From Ruminococcaceae bacterium UBA1448 (lineage in GTDB: Bacteria; Bacillota; Clostridia; Oscillospirales; Ruminococcaceae), in NCBI GenBank assembly GCA_002329405.1, contig DCTE01000126.1, positions 5,100 through 11,117 of the forward strand: a stretch of 6,018 nucleotides of DNA, written 5' to 3'. The notes beneath the pieces were generated by a model that was not told the origin of the DNA, did not search any database, and saw nothing but the letters and a program-made list of their open reading frames with translations. The position numbers and the translations under genes were made by a program. Shown here piece by piece: positions 1-6,018 of this stretch. Numbering within the stretch: the first letter of the stretch is position 1; every line of letters starts with the position of its first letter.

Positions 1-1746
1 CGTAACCCTACCGGCCGCCAGTCTGGCGAAGTTGTTACAACTTCCAAATGGCCGCAGGGGCTTGGACTGGCTGCGACCTTCCGCCCCGAGGTCGTTAAGG
101 AGCATGCGGAAATCGTAGCCAAAGAATACCGCGCAATGGGCATTACCTCCGCACTGTCTCCCCAGATCGACCTTGGCTCTGATCCCCGCTGGATGCGGAC
201 AAGAGATACCTTCGGTGCCCATGTCACGATGTCGCAGGATATGGCACGCGCCTACTGTGATGGCATCCAGACCACCGAAGGCGCAAAAGACGGTTGGGGT
301 GCCGGTTCGGTCAACGCGATGGCCAAACACTGGCCGGGCGGCGGTACCGGTGAAGGCGGACGGGACGCGCATTATGCTTACGGCAAATATGCGGTTTATC
401 CCGGCAATAACTTTGACATGCACATGAGTGTCTTTACCGAAGGCGCATTCAAGCTGGACGGGCCGACCGGGATGTGCGGCGCGATTATGCCGTATTATAC
501 CATCTCGACCGGGATTGACCCGGATGAGAATGTCGGCAACGCCTATTCCCATTATATTATTCACGACCTGCTCAGAGAGAAGTATCACTATGACGGCATT
601 GTCTGCACCGACTGGGGCGTCACCCAGCATGAGACAGGCGAAAAGGTGTCGGCGTTTGCCCACGCTTCCCATGGTGTTGAGACGATGGAACGTCCCGCGC
701 GTATCCTCAAGGCGATTATGAACGGCGTTGATCAGTTTGGCGGCGACAATGAGGTCGAGCCGGTTATGGCAGCGTACAATCTCGGCGTCGAAAAGTACGG
801 CGAAGAGGTGATGAAAAAGCGGTTTGAAGAGACTGCCTACCGGATTCTGCTGCCGCTGTTCAGGACCGGGCTGTTTGAAAATCCCTATCTGGTTGCGGAT
901 GAAAGCCGTGCAGTGATTGGTAAGCAGGAGTATGTCGACCTCGGCTTTAAACGTCAGCTGGAGTCAATTGTCCTGCTGAAAAATAAAAACAACGTCCTTC
1001 CTCTCAAGCCGGGTACCAAAGTTTATGTCCCTGACCGTCTGGAAAAGGGTAAGATCAATTTCTTCGGCAACCTGGAAGAGGATAAGGTAATCAAACCTGC
1101 TGTTCCAGAACAGATTGCACCGTTCCTGACGCTGGTGGACAGCCCGGAAGAAGCGGATGTTGCGCTGGTGCTGATGGAAAGCCCGCAATGCCTTGGATAT
1201 AATGACGATGACCGGCTGGGAGAAAAAGGGTATCTGCCGATCAGCCTGCAATATCGCCCCTATACCGCCGTTTCTGCCAGAGCCGAGAGCATCGGACAGG
1301 GGGATTACCGCGAAACCGAAAATCCCAACCGCAGCTATAAAGGGAAAACCGGTGTCTGCTATAACGAAAAGGACCTCGATAATGTCATCGAGATGCGTAG
1401 GGTAATGGGGGATAAACCGGTCATTGCGGTGCTGACTGTCGCCAATATGACGGTGCCGGCTGAGTTTGAGCCTTATCTGGACGCGCTGCTGGTTGACTTT
1501 TATGTCGACCGGAAGGCAACCTATACCCTCCTGACCGGCGGTGCTGAACCATCGGCACTGCTGCCCTTTATCATGCCGGCGGATATGGAGACGGTCGAGA
1601 CCCACTGTGAGGATTTACCGTTTGATATGACGCCTTATACCGATTCGGAAGGGCATACCTATGACTTTGGGTATGGGCTGAACTGGTCTGGTGTGATCCA
1701 CGACGAGCGTAACGAAAAGTATAACCGTGAAAATGCACACTGCTGA
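1..1746 (+). CDS. Glycoside hydrolase family 3 protein (beta-glucosidase type), 5'-truncated
   Basis: The frame is open from base 1 to a TGA at 1744-1746, giving 581 visible residues. Met at 136 is internal, because the residues before it already read as the GH3 TIM barrel (KWPQGLGLAATF, then the SPQIDL...DPRW stretch). I expect roughly 100 more residues upstream, so start and any signal peptide are outside the window. Counting window codon 1 as residue 1, the conserved substrate-pocket Lys-His (KHWPGGG) is at 109-110. The family nucleophile Asp is at 204 in IVCTDWG. The C-terminal domain begins near 322 with SIVLLKN, and the closing FGYGL motif is at 556-560. GH3 enzymes release terminal sugars, usually glucose, from beta-linked oligosaccharides by a retaining mechanism. 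The acid/base Glu cannot be placed confidently, nor can the substrate. The protein ends about 21 residues after FGYGL, so it lacks the C-terminal fibronectin-III domain of BglX-type enzymes. The family is near certain; the specificity is inference. Confidence 0.93.
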   Translation, partial: RNPTGRQSGEVVTTSKWPQGLGLAATFRPEVVKEHAEIVAKEYRAMGITSALSPQIDLGSDPRWMRTRDTFGAHVTMSQDMARAYCDGIQTTEGAKDGWGAGSVNAMAKHWPGGGTGEGGRDAHYAYGKYAVYPGNNFDMHMSVFTEGAFKLDGPTGMCGAIMPYYTISTGIDPDENVGNAYSHYIIHDLLREKYHYDGIVCTDWGVTQHETGEKVSAFAHASHGVETMERPARILKAIMNGVDQFGGDNEVEPVMAAYNLGVEKYGEEVMKKRFEETAYRILLPLFRTGLFENPYLVADESRAVIGKQEYVDLGFKRQLESIVLLKNKNNVLPLKPGTKVYVPDRLEKGKINFFGNLEEDKVIKPAVPEQIAPFLTLVDSPEEADVALVLMESPQCLGYNDDDRLGEKGYLPISLQYRPYTAVSARAESIGQGDYRETENPNRSYKGKTGVCYNEKDLDNVIEMRRVMGDKPVIAVLTVANMTVPAEFEPYLDALLVDFYVDRKATYTLLTGGAEPSALLPFIMPADMETVETHCEDLPFDMTPYTDSEGHTYDFGYGLNWSGVIHDERNEKYNRENAHC

Positions 1747-1792
1747 TAGTATATTGATTTTTGGTATCTGCTCAGCAATCTATAAGTAAATT

Positions 1793-1804
1793 TGGCAGCT
1801 GCCA
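1793..1804. repeat. 12-bp perfect palindrome between convergent genes
   Basis: TGGCAGCTGCCA reads the same on both strands and lies just left of the large terminator hairpin. It has no loop and no following T-run, so it is unlikely to terminate transcription by itself. It could be a protein-binding site or chance. No function is assigned. Confidence 0.3.
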
Positions 1805-1808
1805 GACT

Positions 1809-1849
1809 AGAAAAGTCCTTAGAATCCATCGGATTCTAAGGACTTTTCT
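1809..1849. terminator. Bidirectional rho-independent terminator
   Basis: Two perfectly complementary 19-nt arms (1809-1827 and 1831-1849) flank a 3-nt ATC loop. Each arm carries an A-run at its outer left and a T-run at its outer right (AAAAGTCC ... GGACTTTT). The RNA therefore ends in a stem plus U-rich tail whichever strand is transcribed. It lies 62 bp after the GH3 stop and 13 bp after the lysR stop, the expected place for one shared terminator of two convergent genes. The T-tract lies mostly inside the stem, and a further TTTTT follows at 1857-1861 on the plus strand. Confidence 0.9.
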
Positions 1850-1862
1850 GATGCCGTTTTTG

Positions 1863-2759
1863 TCAGCTTATGGGTTTGGATATATTAGATTTTAAAAAGA
1901 TTTCTTTTGCCAGTTTTACAAATGCCCGGCATGCTGGACGGCCTGTCAGCGTTTTATAGTAAATCCCGTAAGACATCGCTTCTGCACCTTCAATGGGCAG
2001 ATATTTAAGCACTGGGTTCCGTTCCAGAATATCGGGTACTATGGCAACACCATATCCGGCCTGCGCAAGGACGGTTGCGGCCTCTGCCGAATCGCAGAAA
2101 TAGACTTCCGCGGGTGAACGGTCAAGTAAAATCGGATGGATCATCTTTTTATAGTCGGCCGGGCATTTCTGGGGATTCAGGCTGATGATGGTATCCTGCT
2201 GGAAATCATCGGGACTCAGCTGTTCTCTTCGGGAAAGGGAATGATTGGACGTCATAATCCCAACCGGCTGAATCTTGATCAGTTCCTGATACTGAATAGA
2301 TTTTTTAACATCTTCCCGGAAAGCAACCACTACGTCCACCGCTTCTTCCAGCAGCCGCTGGTAGATGTGCTGGAACGGGATAATCTGAAAGATCGGGTAT
2401 AAATTGGGAAAAAGGATCCGCATCTGCTGTAAAACCTGGGTCAGATACAGGATATCATTATGGGCATGACATCCGATTACAAAAGGTTCCCGGATATCAG
2501 TAACAGAATATTCCGCCTGCTTTTTTGCACGTTCTGAGATTTCAAGCATCGCTTTTGCATCGCTGAGGAATACCAGTCCAGCTTGTGTCAGCTCAACAGT
2601 CCTAGTGGTCCGCCGGAAAAGTTTAACATTGAGTTCGGATTCCAAAGAGTGTATCTGCTGGGTGACGGCAGGCTGGGTGACATGGAGTTGTTCGGCGGCG
2701 CGGGCAAAGCTCAATGTTTCAGCAACTGACAAAAAACAGGCGAGCTGCATGGTATTCAT
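1863..2759 (-). CDS. LysR-type transcriptional regulator
   Basis: This is a cytoplasmic DNA-binding regulator of normal LysR length (298 residues from the chosen start). Residues 1-62 form the winged helix-turn-helix, with the family pattern FLSVAETLSFARAAEQL followed by HVTQPAVTQQIHSLE and LFRRTTRTVELTQAG. A linker helix follows to about 88. From about 90 (REPFVIGCHAH) to the end is the periplasmic-binding-protein-like effector domain, including the typical late stretch AGYGVAIVPD. Two starts are possible. ATG at 2765 has its GGGGG only 1 nt away, whereas ATG at 2759 has it 7 nt away, so 2759 is preferred; a start at 2765 would add Met-Asn. The gene is divergent from the ABC operon, and LysR proteins commonly control the divergent neighbour and themselves, so the exporter is the likely target. 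The effector ligand cannot be read from the sequence. Confidence 0.95.
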   Translation of the reverse strand: MNTMQLACFLSVAETLSFARAAEQLHVTQPAVTQQIHSLESELNVKLFRRTTRTVELTQAGLVFLSDAKAMLEISERAKKQAEYSVTDIREPFVIGCHAHNDILYLTQVLQQMRILFPNLYPIFQIIPFQHIYQRLLEEAVDVVVAFREDVKKSIQYQELIKIQPVGIMTSNHSLSRREQLSPDDFQQDTIISLNPQKCPADYKKMIHPILLDRSPAEVYFCDSAEAATVLAQAGYGVAIVPDILERNPVLKYLPIEGAEAMSYGIYYKTLTGRPACRAFVKLAKEIFLKSNISKPIS

Positions 2760-2766
2760 ATTCATT

Positions 2767-2771
2767 CCCCC
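2767..2771 (-). promoter_or_regulatory. Ribosome binding site of the LysR gene
   Basis: The minus strand reads GGGGG followed by A and two in-frame ATG codons six bases apart. Spacing is 7 nt to the ATG at 2759 and 1 nt to the ATG at 2765. This is the reason for choosing the downstream start. Confidence 0.55.
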
Positions 2772-2777
2772 AAATTG

Positions 2778-2792
2778 ATAAGATTTCCTTAT
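2778..2792. promoter_or_regulatory. Candidate LysR-family operator (T-N11-A dyad)
   Basis: ATAAG-ATTTC-CTTAT is a perfect 5-bp dyad with a 5-bp centre, and T2779 to A2791 gives the T-N11-A spacing of LysR-type boxes. Its centre (2785) is about 63 bp upstream of the predicted start of the divergent ABC operon. This matches the usual recognition site near -65. It also covers the predicted lysR transcription start near 2788, which would suit autorepression. Dyad and spacing are seen directly; binding by the adjacent regulator is inferred. Confidence 0.55.
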
Positions 2793-2794
2793 TT

Positions 2795-2823
2795 ATAATA
2801 ACATAATCTAAATTCACATTCAA
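2795..2823 (-). promoter_or_regulatory. Predicted sigma-A promoter of the LysR gene
   Basis: On the minus strand, TTGAAT (2823-2818, four of six matches to TTGACA) is followed after 17 bp by TATTAT (2800-2795, five of six matches to TATAAT). Transcription would start near 2788, leaving a leader of about 25-30 nt before lysR. Its -35 box abuts the -35 box of the opposite promoter and shares base 2818. Confidence 0.5.
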
Positions 2824-2841
2824 GGGGATATTCCTTATAAT
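2813..2841 (+). promoter_or_regulatory. Predicted sigma-A promoter of the ABC exporter operon
   Basis: TTCACA (2813-2818, five of six matches to TTGACA), an exact 17-bp spacer and a perfect TATAAT (2836-2841) form a good vegetative promoter. The predicted start is near 2848, giving a leader of about 130 nt. The -10 box lies inside a dyad related to the proposed LysR box, so a bound protein there would block RNA polymerase. Confidence 0.6.
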
Positions 2842-2856
2842 AATAAGTGTAAGGAA
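2831..2856. promoter_or_regulatory. Inverted repeat over the ABC promoter -10 box
   Basis: TTCCTTA (2831-2837) and TAAGGAA (2850-2856) form a 7-bp inverted repeat with a 12-bp centre. Inside it is a second dyad, CTTAT-AATA-ATAAG (2834-2847). The half-sites are the same CTTAT/ATAAG words as in the dyad at 2778-2792, and TTCCTTAT is repeated directly at 2785-2792 and 2831-2838. This suggests a second binding site for the same regulator, although AT-rich composition makes chance dyads more likely here. Confidence 0.4.
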
Positions 2857-2910
2857 GCATAGCCTTCCGCTGCACAAATTGTGTATGAAAGGAGCAAATG
2901 TAAGTGTCAT

Positions 2911-2929
2911 TGGACAGAAAAACTGTCCA
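2911..2929 (+). other. Leader hairpin of the ABC operon
   Basis: TGGACAG (2911-2917) and CTGTCCA (2923-2929) form a perfect 7-bp stem closed by an AAAAA loop. It lies in the predicted 5' leader, 47 nt before the first ABC start codon. No U-run follows, so it is not a terminator. It could stabilise the leader, be a protein or RNA binding site, or be an operator in DNA form. Confidence 0.45.
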
Positions 2930-2956
2930 CCAAAAACAGATCAATAAAGATAACAT

Positions 2957-2964
2957 AAAGGAGG
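2957..2964 (+). promoter_or_regulatory. Ribosome binding site of the first ABC gene
   Basis: AAAGGAGG is a near-perfect complement to the 3' end of 16S rRNA. It is 12 nt from the ATG at 2977, slightly longer than usual, but no other in-frame start lies closer. Confidence 0.8.
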
Positions 2965-2976
2965 TTCATTTTAAAA

Positions 2977-4737
2977 ATGTTTCAATTGCTGAAATATCTG
3001 AGAGAGTATAAAAAAGACGCTGTCCTAACACCGCTCCTGGTGGTATTGGAAACGGTCGCCGAACTGGTGCTGACCGTAACCATTGGCCGTTTTATTGATG
3101 AGCTGTCCAGGTCCGATACGACAATGGGTACCATCTGGAGTTATGGGCTGCGGTTGCTGCTGCTGGCACTGATCTGCCTGATCTTTGGGACAATCGGCGG
3201 ATTGACGTCGACCAAGGCGGCTGCCGGCTTGTCAAAAAACCTGCGCAACGAGATGTTCGATCATATCCAGGATTTTTCGTTTACCAACATTGACAAGTTT
3301 TCCACCAACAGCCTTGTTACCCGTATGACGACCGACGTCATGAATGTACAAAACGCCGTAATGATGATTCTTCGCGTCGCTGCAAAAGCACCGATTTCGA
3401 TCTGCTGTGCGCTGGTAATGGCCTTTTCAATCAACTGGCAGGTCGGGTTGATTTATCTGGTAGTCATTCCGATCTTGTTTATCTGCCTGATGATCATTGC
3501 GCGGACGACCCATCCGATCTTTCACCGGGTGTTCAAGACCTATGACCGGCTCAACGGCGTTGTTCGCGAAAACCTGCATGGTATCCGTGTGGTGAAAGGT
3601 TTTGTGCGGGAAGACTACGAGGGAGAGAAATTCAAAAAGATTTCCGGCGAGATTCGCAGTGATTTTACTAAAGCGGAGACGAGGATTGCATTTAACCCCT
3701 TTCTGATGCAGATGGGAATTTACACCTGCATTACGCTGATTGCATGGTTTGCAGCCAAAGCGATTGTCGGTTCGCAAAATGGTGCGGTCCTGTCCGGTAT
3801 CCCGATGACCACTGGCGACCTGCAAAACCTGATCAGTTATTCGATGATGATTTTAATGTCGCTGATGATGCTGTCGATGATATATGTCATGCTGATGATG
3901 TGCAGGGAATCGGTCATCCGAATCCGGGAAATTTTTAATGAGAAGTCCAGTATCGTCAATCCCCAAAATGCGAAAAAAGAAATTCAGGATGGAGAGATCG
4001 TGTTTGATCATGTCGGATTCAGCTATGTCGGCGACCCGGAAAAACTCTGCCTGTCGGATATCAACCTGCATATCCGTTCGGGCGAAACGATCGGGATTAT
4101 CGGCGGCACCGGCTCGGGCAAATCTTCTCTGGTACAGATGATTCCCAGACTGTACGATGCTACTGTCGGGACAGTAAAAGTCGGAGGGAAAAATGTCAAG
4201 TCATATGACATGGAAGCACTGCGGGACGCGGTGGCAATGGTGCTGCAAAAGAACGTCCTGTTTGCCGGAACAATCAAGGAGAATCTGCGCTGGGGCAATC
4301 CGAATGCAACGGATGAGGAGCTGATGGAGGTTTGCAGGCTGGCACAGGCTGATTCGTTTATTTCCACCTTCCCGGATGGATATGATACATACATTGAACA
4401 GGGCGGAACCAACGTATCCGGCGGCCAGAAACAGCGGTTGTGTATCGCCCGTGCCCTGCTCAAGCATCCCAAGATCCTGATTTTGGATGATTCGACCAGT
4501 GCTGTGGACACCAAGACCGACGCGCTGATTCGAATGGCGTTCCGTTCCTATATTCCTGATACGACCAAGATTATTATTGCCCAGCGTATTTCCTCGGTGG
4601 AAGATGCCGACCGGATTATCGTAATGGACGGCGGCAGAATCGACGCCATCGGCACCCACAACGAATTGCTCAAAACCAATAAAATCTATCAGGAAGTCTA
4701 TGCTTCTCAGCAGCAAGGGGGAAACGAGAATGAATAA
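2977..4737 (+). CDS. ABC exporter half-transporter, subunit 1 (degenerate ATP site)
   Basis: This 586-residue protein is a full-length type-I ABC half-exporter: six membrane helices (about 16-38, 56-78, 134-154, 156-176, 242-262, 285-309) followed by one nucleotide-binding domain (about 340-575). Visible motifs are Walker A GGTGSGKS (376-383, Lys382), Q-loop Gln424, signature VSGGQ (480-484), Walker B ILILD ending at Asp504, and D-loop SAVD (508-511). Asp505 stands where the catalytic Glu is expected, and Gln536 (IIAQR) replaces the switch His. These two changes mark the weak-hydrolysis subunit of heterodimeric exporters such as TM287 of Thermotoga maritima, whose sequence around these motifs is very similar. 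It should pair with the product of the next gene, whose start overlaps this stop by 8 bp. Families like this export drugs, peptides or lipids; the substrate is unknown. The gene follows a predicted promoter and a 130-nt leader and is probably controlled by the divergent LysR regulator. Confidence 0.96.
   Translation: MFQLLKYLREYKKDAVLTPLLVVLETVAELVLTVTIGRFIDELSRSDTTMGTIWSYGLRLLLLALICLIFGTIGGLTSTKAAAGLSKNLRNEMFDHIQDFSFTNIDKFSTNSLVTRMTTDVMNVQNAVMMILRVAAKAPISICCALVMAFSINWQVGLIYLVVIPILFICLMIIARTTHPIFHRVFKTYDRLNGVVRENLHGIRVVKGFVREDYEGEKFKKISGEIRSDFTKAETRIAFNPFLMQMGIYTCITLIAWFAAKAIVGSQNGAVLSGIPMTTGDLQNLISYSMMILMSLMMLSMIYVMLMMCRESVIRIREIFNEKSSIVNPQNAKKEIQDGEIVFDHVGFSYVGDPEKLCLSDINLHIRSGETIGIIGGTGSGKSSLVQMIPRLYDATVGTVKVGGKNVKSYDMEALRDAVAMVLQKNVLFAGTIKENLRWGNPNATDEELMEVCRLAQADSFISTFPDGYDTYIEQGGTNVSGGQKQRLCIARALLKHPKILILDDSTSAVDTKTDALIRMAFRSYIPDTTKIIIAQRISSVEDADRIIVMDGGRIDAIGTHNELLKTNKIYQEVYASQQQGGNENE
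4715..4721 (+). promoter_or_regulatory. Ribosome binding site of the second ABC gene, inside the first
   Basis: AAGGGGG sits within the last codons of the first ABC gene, 8 nt before the ATG at 4730. It supports that start and tight co-expression of both subunits. Confidence 0.65.
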
Positions 4738-6018
4738 ATCCAGAAAAGGAACAATGGCCAGACTGATGGACTATATCACCGCGCGGCACAAAAAAGAATT
4801 TGCGATTGTCGTGGCATGTATCCTGGTCAGTGTCATTGCCGCGATGGTCGGCAACTCCTTTATGCAGGTGATCATTGATGACTATATCCTGGAAATGCTG
4901 AATACAGGGGAAAATCTGTTCAGTGAACTGCTGGGCGTAGTAGCCGTGATGGCGGCTGTCTTTTTGATCGGCGCACTGGGAACCCTGTTTTACAACCGCC
5001 TGATTGCGGTGATCGGCCAGAAGGTGCTCAAGGAAATCAGAGACGATCTTTTTGTCAAGATGCAGACCTTTCCTATTAGCTTTTTTGATTCCCATACCCA
5101 CGGCGATATCATGAGCGTTTATACCAACGATACCGACACACTGCGTCAGTTTATCGCCCAGAGCCTGCCGATGATGATTTCTTCGATGGTTACGATTGTA
5201 TTTGCCTTTTGCTTCATGCTGCGGTTCAATATGATTCTGACGGCGGTTGTAGTGGTCATGTCGGCCATCATGGTGCTGGTGGCCAGAATTATGGTCCGGT
5301 ACAGCGGGAAATACTTCACCCGTCAGCAGGGCTCAACCGGTAAGGTCAACGGCTATATTGAGGAGATGTTCGGCGGCCTGAAAGTGATCAAGGTTTTTTG
5401 CCATGAACAGCAGGCAAAAGAACAGCTCCGCAAACTCAATGACGAACTTTATTCCAACGCATTGCGTGCAAATGGTACCGCCGGTGCCCTGATGCCGATT
5501 ATGTCCGGCTTTGGCAACCTGCAATACCTGATGGTCGCCATTATTGGCGGCGCGATGGCACTTTTCGGGGATGGGATGTTTTCAACAACGCTTGGAACCC
5601 TGATTTCTTTCCTGGGCTTAATCCGGCAGTTTACCTCCTCGATCACCCAGACCGCTCAGCAGATGAACAGTGCTGTATTGGGATTTGCAGGGGCTGGCCG
5701 TATCTTCGAACTGATGGACAATGAACCGGAACGGGATGAAGGCTATGTGACCCTCGTTCATGCCAAAGAAGAAAACGGGGAACTGGTGGAGTCTGAAGAT
5801 GGCGATATTTATGCCTGGAAACATCCCCATCATGATGGAAGCCTGACATATACCAAGGTACAGGGAAATGTTGTGCTGGATCACGTCGATTTCAGCTACG
5901 ATGGGCGGAAACTGGTACTGCATGATATCTCCCTTTACGCAAAACCCGGACAGAAAATTGCGTTTGTTGGGGCGACCGGTGCCGGCAAGACAACCATCAC
6001 CAACCTGATCAACCGTTT
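4730..6018 (+). CDS. ABC exporter half-transporter, subunit 2, 3'-truncated
   Basis: The frame starts with ATG at 4730, overlaps the previous stop by 8 bp (ATGAATAA), and stays open to the window edge, giving 429 complete codons. The start fits a ribosome site 8 nt upstream. It is a type-I ABC exporter half: membrane helices at about 24-46, 65-88, 146-165, 168-188, 255-280 and 283-305, with the intracellular-loop stretch FPISFFDSHTHGDIMSVYTND at about 114-134. The nucleotide-binding domain begins near 379 (GNVVLDHVDFSY). Walker A is GATGAGKT at 414-421 (Lys420). The rest, including signature, Walker B and switch region, is beyond the window. Between the last helix and the ATPase domain is a longer than usual linker (about 334-378), rich in Glu and Asp and containing WKHPHHDG. 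I recall a similar insertion in many clostridial exporters of this type. Subunit 2 should supply the intact catalytic Glu of the heterodimer. The substrate is unknown. Confidence 0.95.
   Translation, partial: MNKSRKGTMARLMDYITARHKKEFAIVVACILVSVIAAMVGNSFMQVIIDDYILEMLNTGENLFSELLGVVAVMAAVFLIGALGTLFYNRLIAVIGQKVLKEIRDDLFVKMQTFPISFFDSHTHGDIMSVYTNDTDTLRQFIAQSLPMMISSMVTIVFAFCFMLRFNMILTAVVVVMSAIMVLVARIMVRYSGKYFTRQQGSTGKVNGYIEEMFGGLKVIKVFCHEQQAKEQLRKLNDELYSNALRANGTAGALMPIMSGFGNLQYLMVAIIGGAMALFGDGMFSTTLGTLISFLGLIRQFTSSITQTAQQMNSAVLGFAGAGRIFELMDNEPERDEGYVTLVHAKEENGELVESEDGDIYAWKHPHHDGSLTYTKVQGNVVLDHVDFSYDGRKLVLHDISLYAKPGQKIAFVGATGAGKTTITNLINR

Noticed and set aside
964..1605. 213-codon open frame on the minus strand inside the GH3 gene
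   Set aside because: The plus strand here encodes clear GH3 C-terminal domain sequence; the antisense frame has no recognisable domain and looks like a codon-bias shadow.
1741..1777. Inverted repeat TGCTGA/TCAGCA spanning the GH3 stop codon
   Set aside because: The stem is only 6 bp with a 25-nt loop and no T-run, and the strong terminator at 1809-1849 makes it unnecessary.
2873..2883. Short dyad CACAA-A-TTGTG downstream of the predicted ABC start
   Set aside because: Five-base arms in AT-rich sequence are easily chance, and it shares no half-site with the other dyads.
2719..2910. 63-codon minus-strand frame overlapping the lysR start and the divergent promoters
   Set aside because: It runs through the predicted promoter boxes and into lysR in another frame. 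AT-rich intergenic sequence explains it.
2885..2947. 20-codon ATG frame in the ABC leader
   Set aside because: There is no Shine-Dalgarno sequence before 2885; the nearby AAAGGAG lies inside this frame and better serves the GTG at 2904.
4201..4716. 171-codon and neighbouring 163-codon minus-strand frames opposite the first ABC gene
   Set aside because: They lie opposite the ATPase domain with all its motifs, overlap each other in different frames, and show no family features of their own.
4670..5101. 143-codon minus-strand frame across the junction of the two ABC genes
   Set aside because: Both plus-strand genes are well supported here, and this frame is His/Gln-rich shadow sequence with no plausible start context.

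Overview
The window looks like a chromosomal segment of a Gram-positive anaerobe, most likely a gut or rumen Clostridia (Bacillota) species. This rests on three things: strong AGGAGG-type ribosome binding sites, AT-rich intergenic DNA between roughly half-GC genes, and proteins of styles I associate with Lachnospiraceae and Oscillospiraceae. No finer assignment is justified, and I see no rRNA, tRNA, CRISPR array, transposase or phage gene.

Layout. (1) Bases 1-1746, plus strand: the 3' part of a glycoside hydrolase family 3 (GH3) beta-glucosidase-type gene, open at the left edge. (2) Bases 1747-1862: a short convergent intergenic gap with a perfect 19-bp hairpin that should terminate transcription from both sides. 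(3) Bases 1863-2759 (or 2765), minus strand: a LysR-type regulator. (4) Bases 2766-2976: a divergent regulatory region holding back-to-back sigma-A-like promoters, a T-N11-A dyad at the classic LysR position, further related dyads and a leader hairpin. (5) Bases 2977-4737 and 4730-6018, plus strand: two overlapping genes for the two half-transporters of a heterodimeric ABC exporter. The second is cut by the right edge just after its Walker A motif.

How the genes work together. The two ABC proteins very probably form one heterodimeric type-I exporter of the TM287/288 or BmrCD kind. The first subunit carries a degenerate ATP site (Asp for the catalytic Glu, Gln for the switch His). The divergent LysR protein is the natural candidate regulator of this operon and of itself, because the best dyad lies about 63 bp upstream of the predicted operon start and also overlaps the predicted lysR start. 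The GH3 gene is insulated by the terminator and is probably a separate carbohydrate-use function.

I found no clearly new biological system. The points most worth a second look are the operator geometry, the asymmetric ATP sites, the linker insertion in the second ABC subunit, and the leader of the ABC operon.
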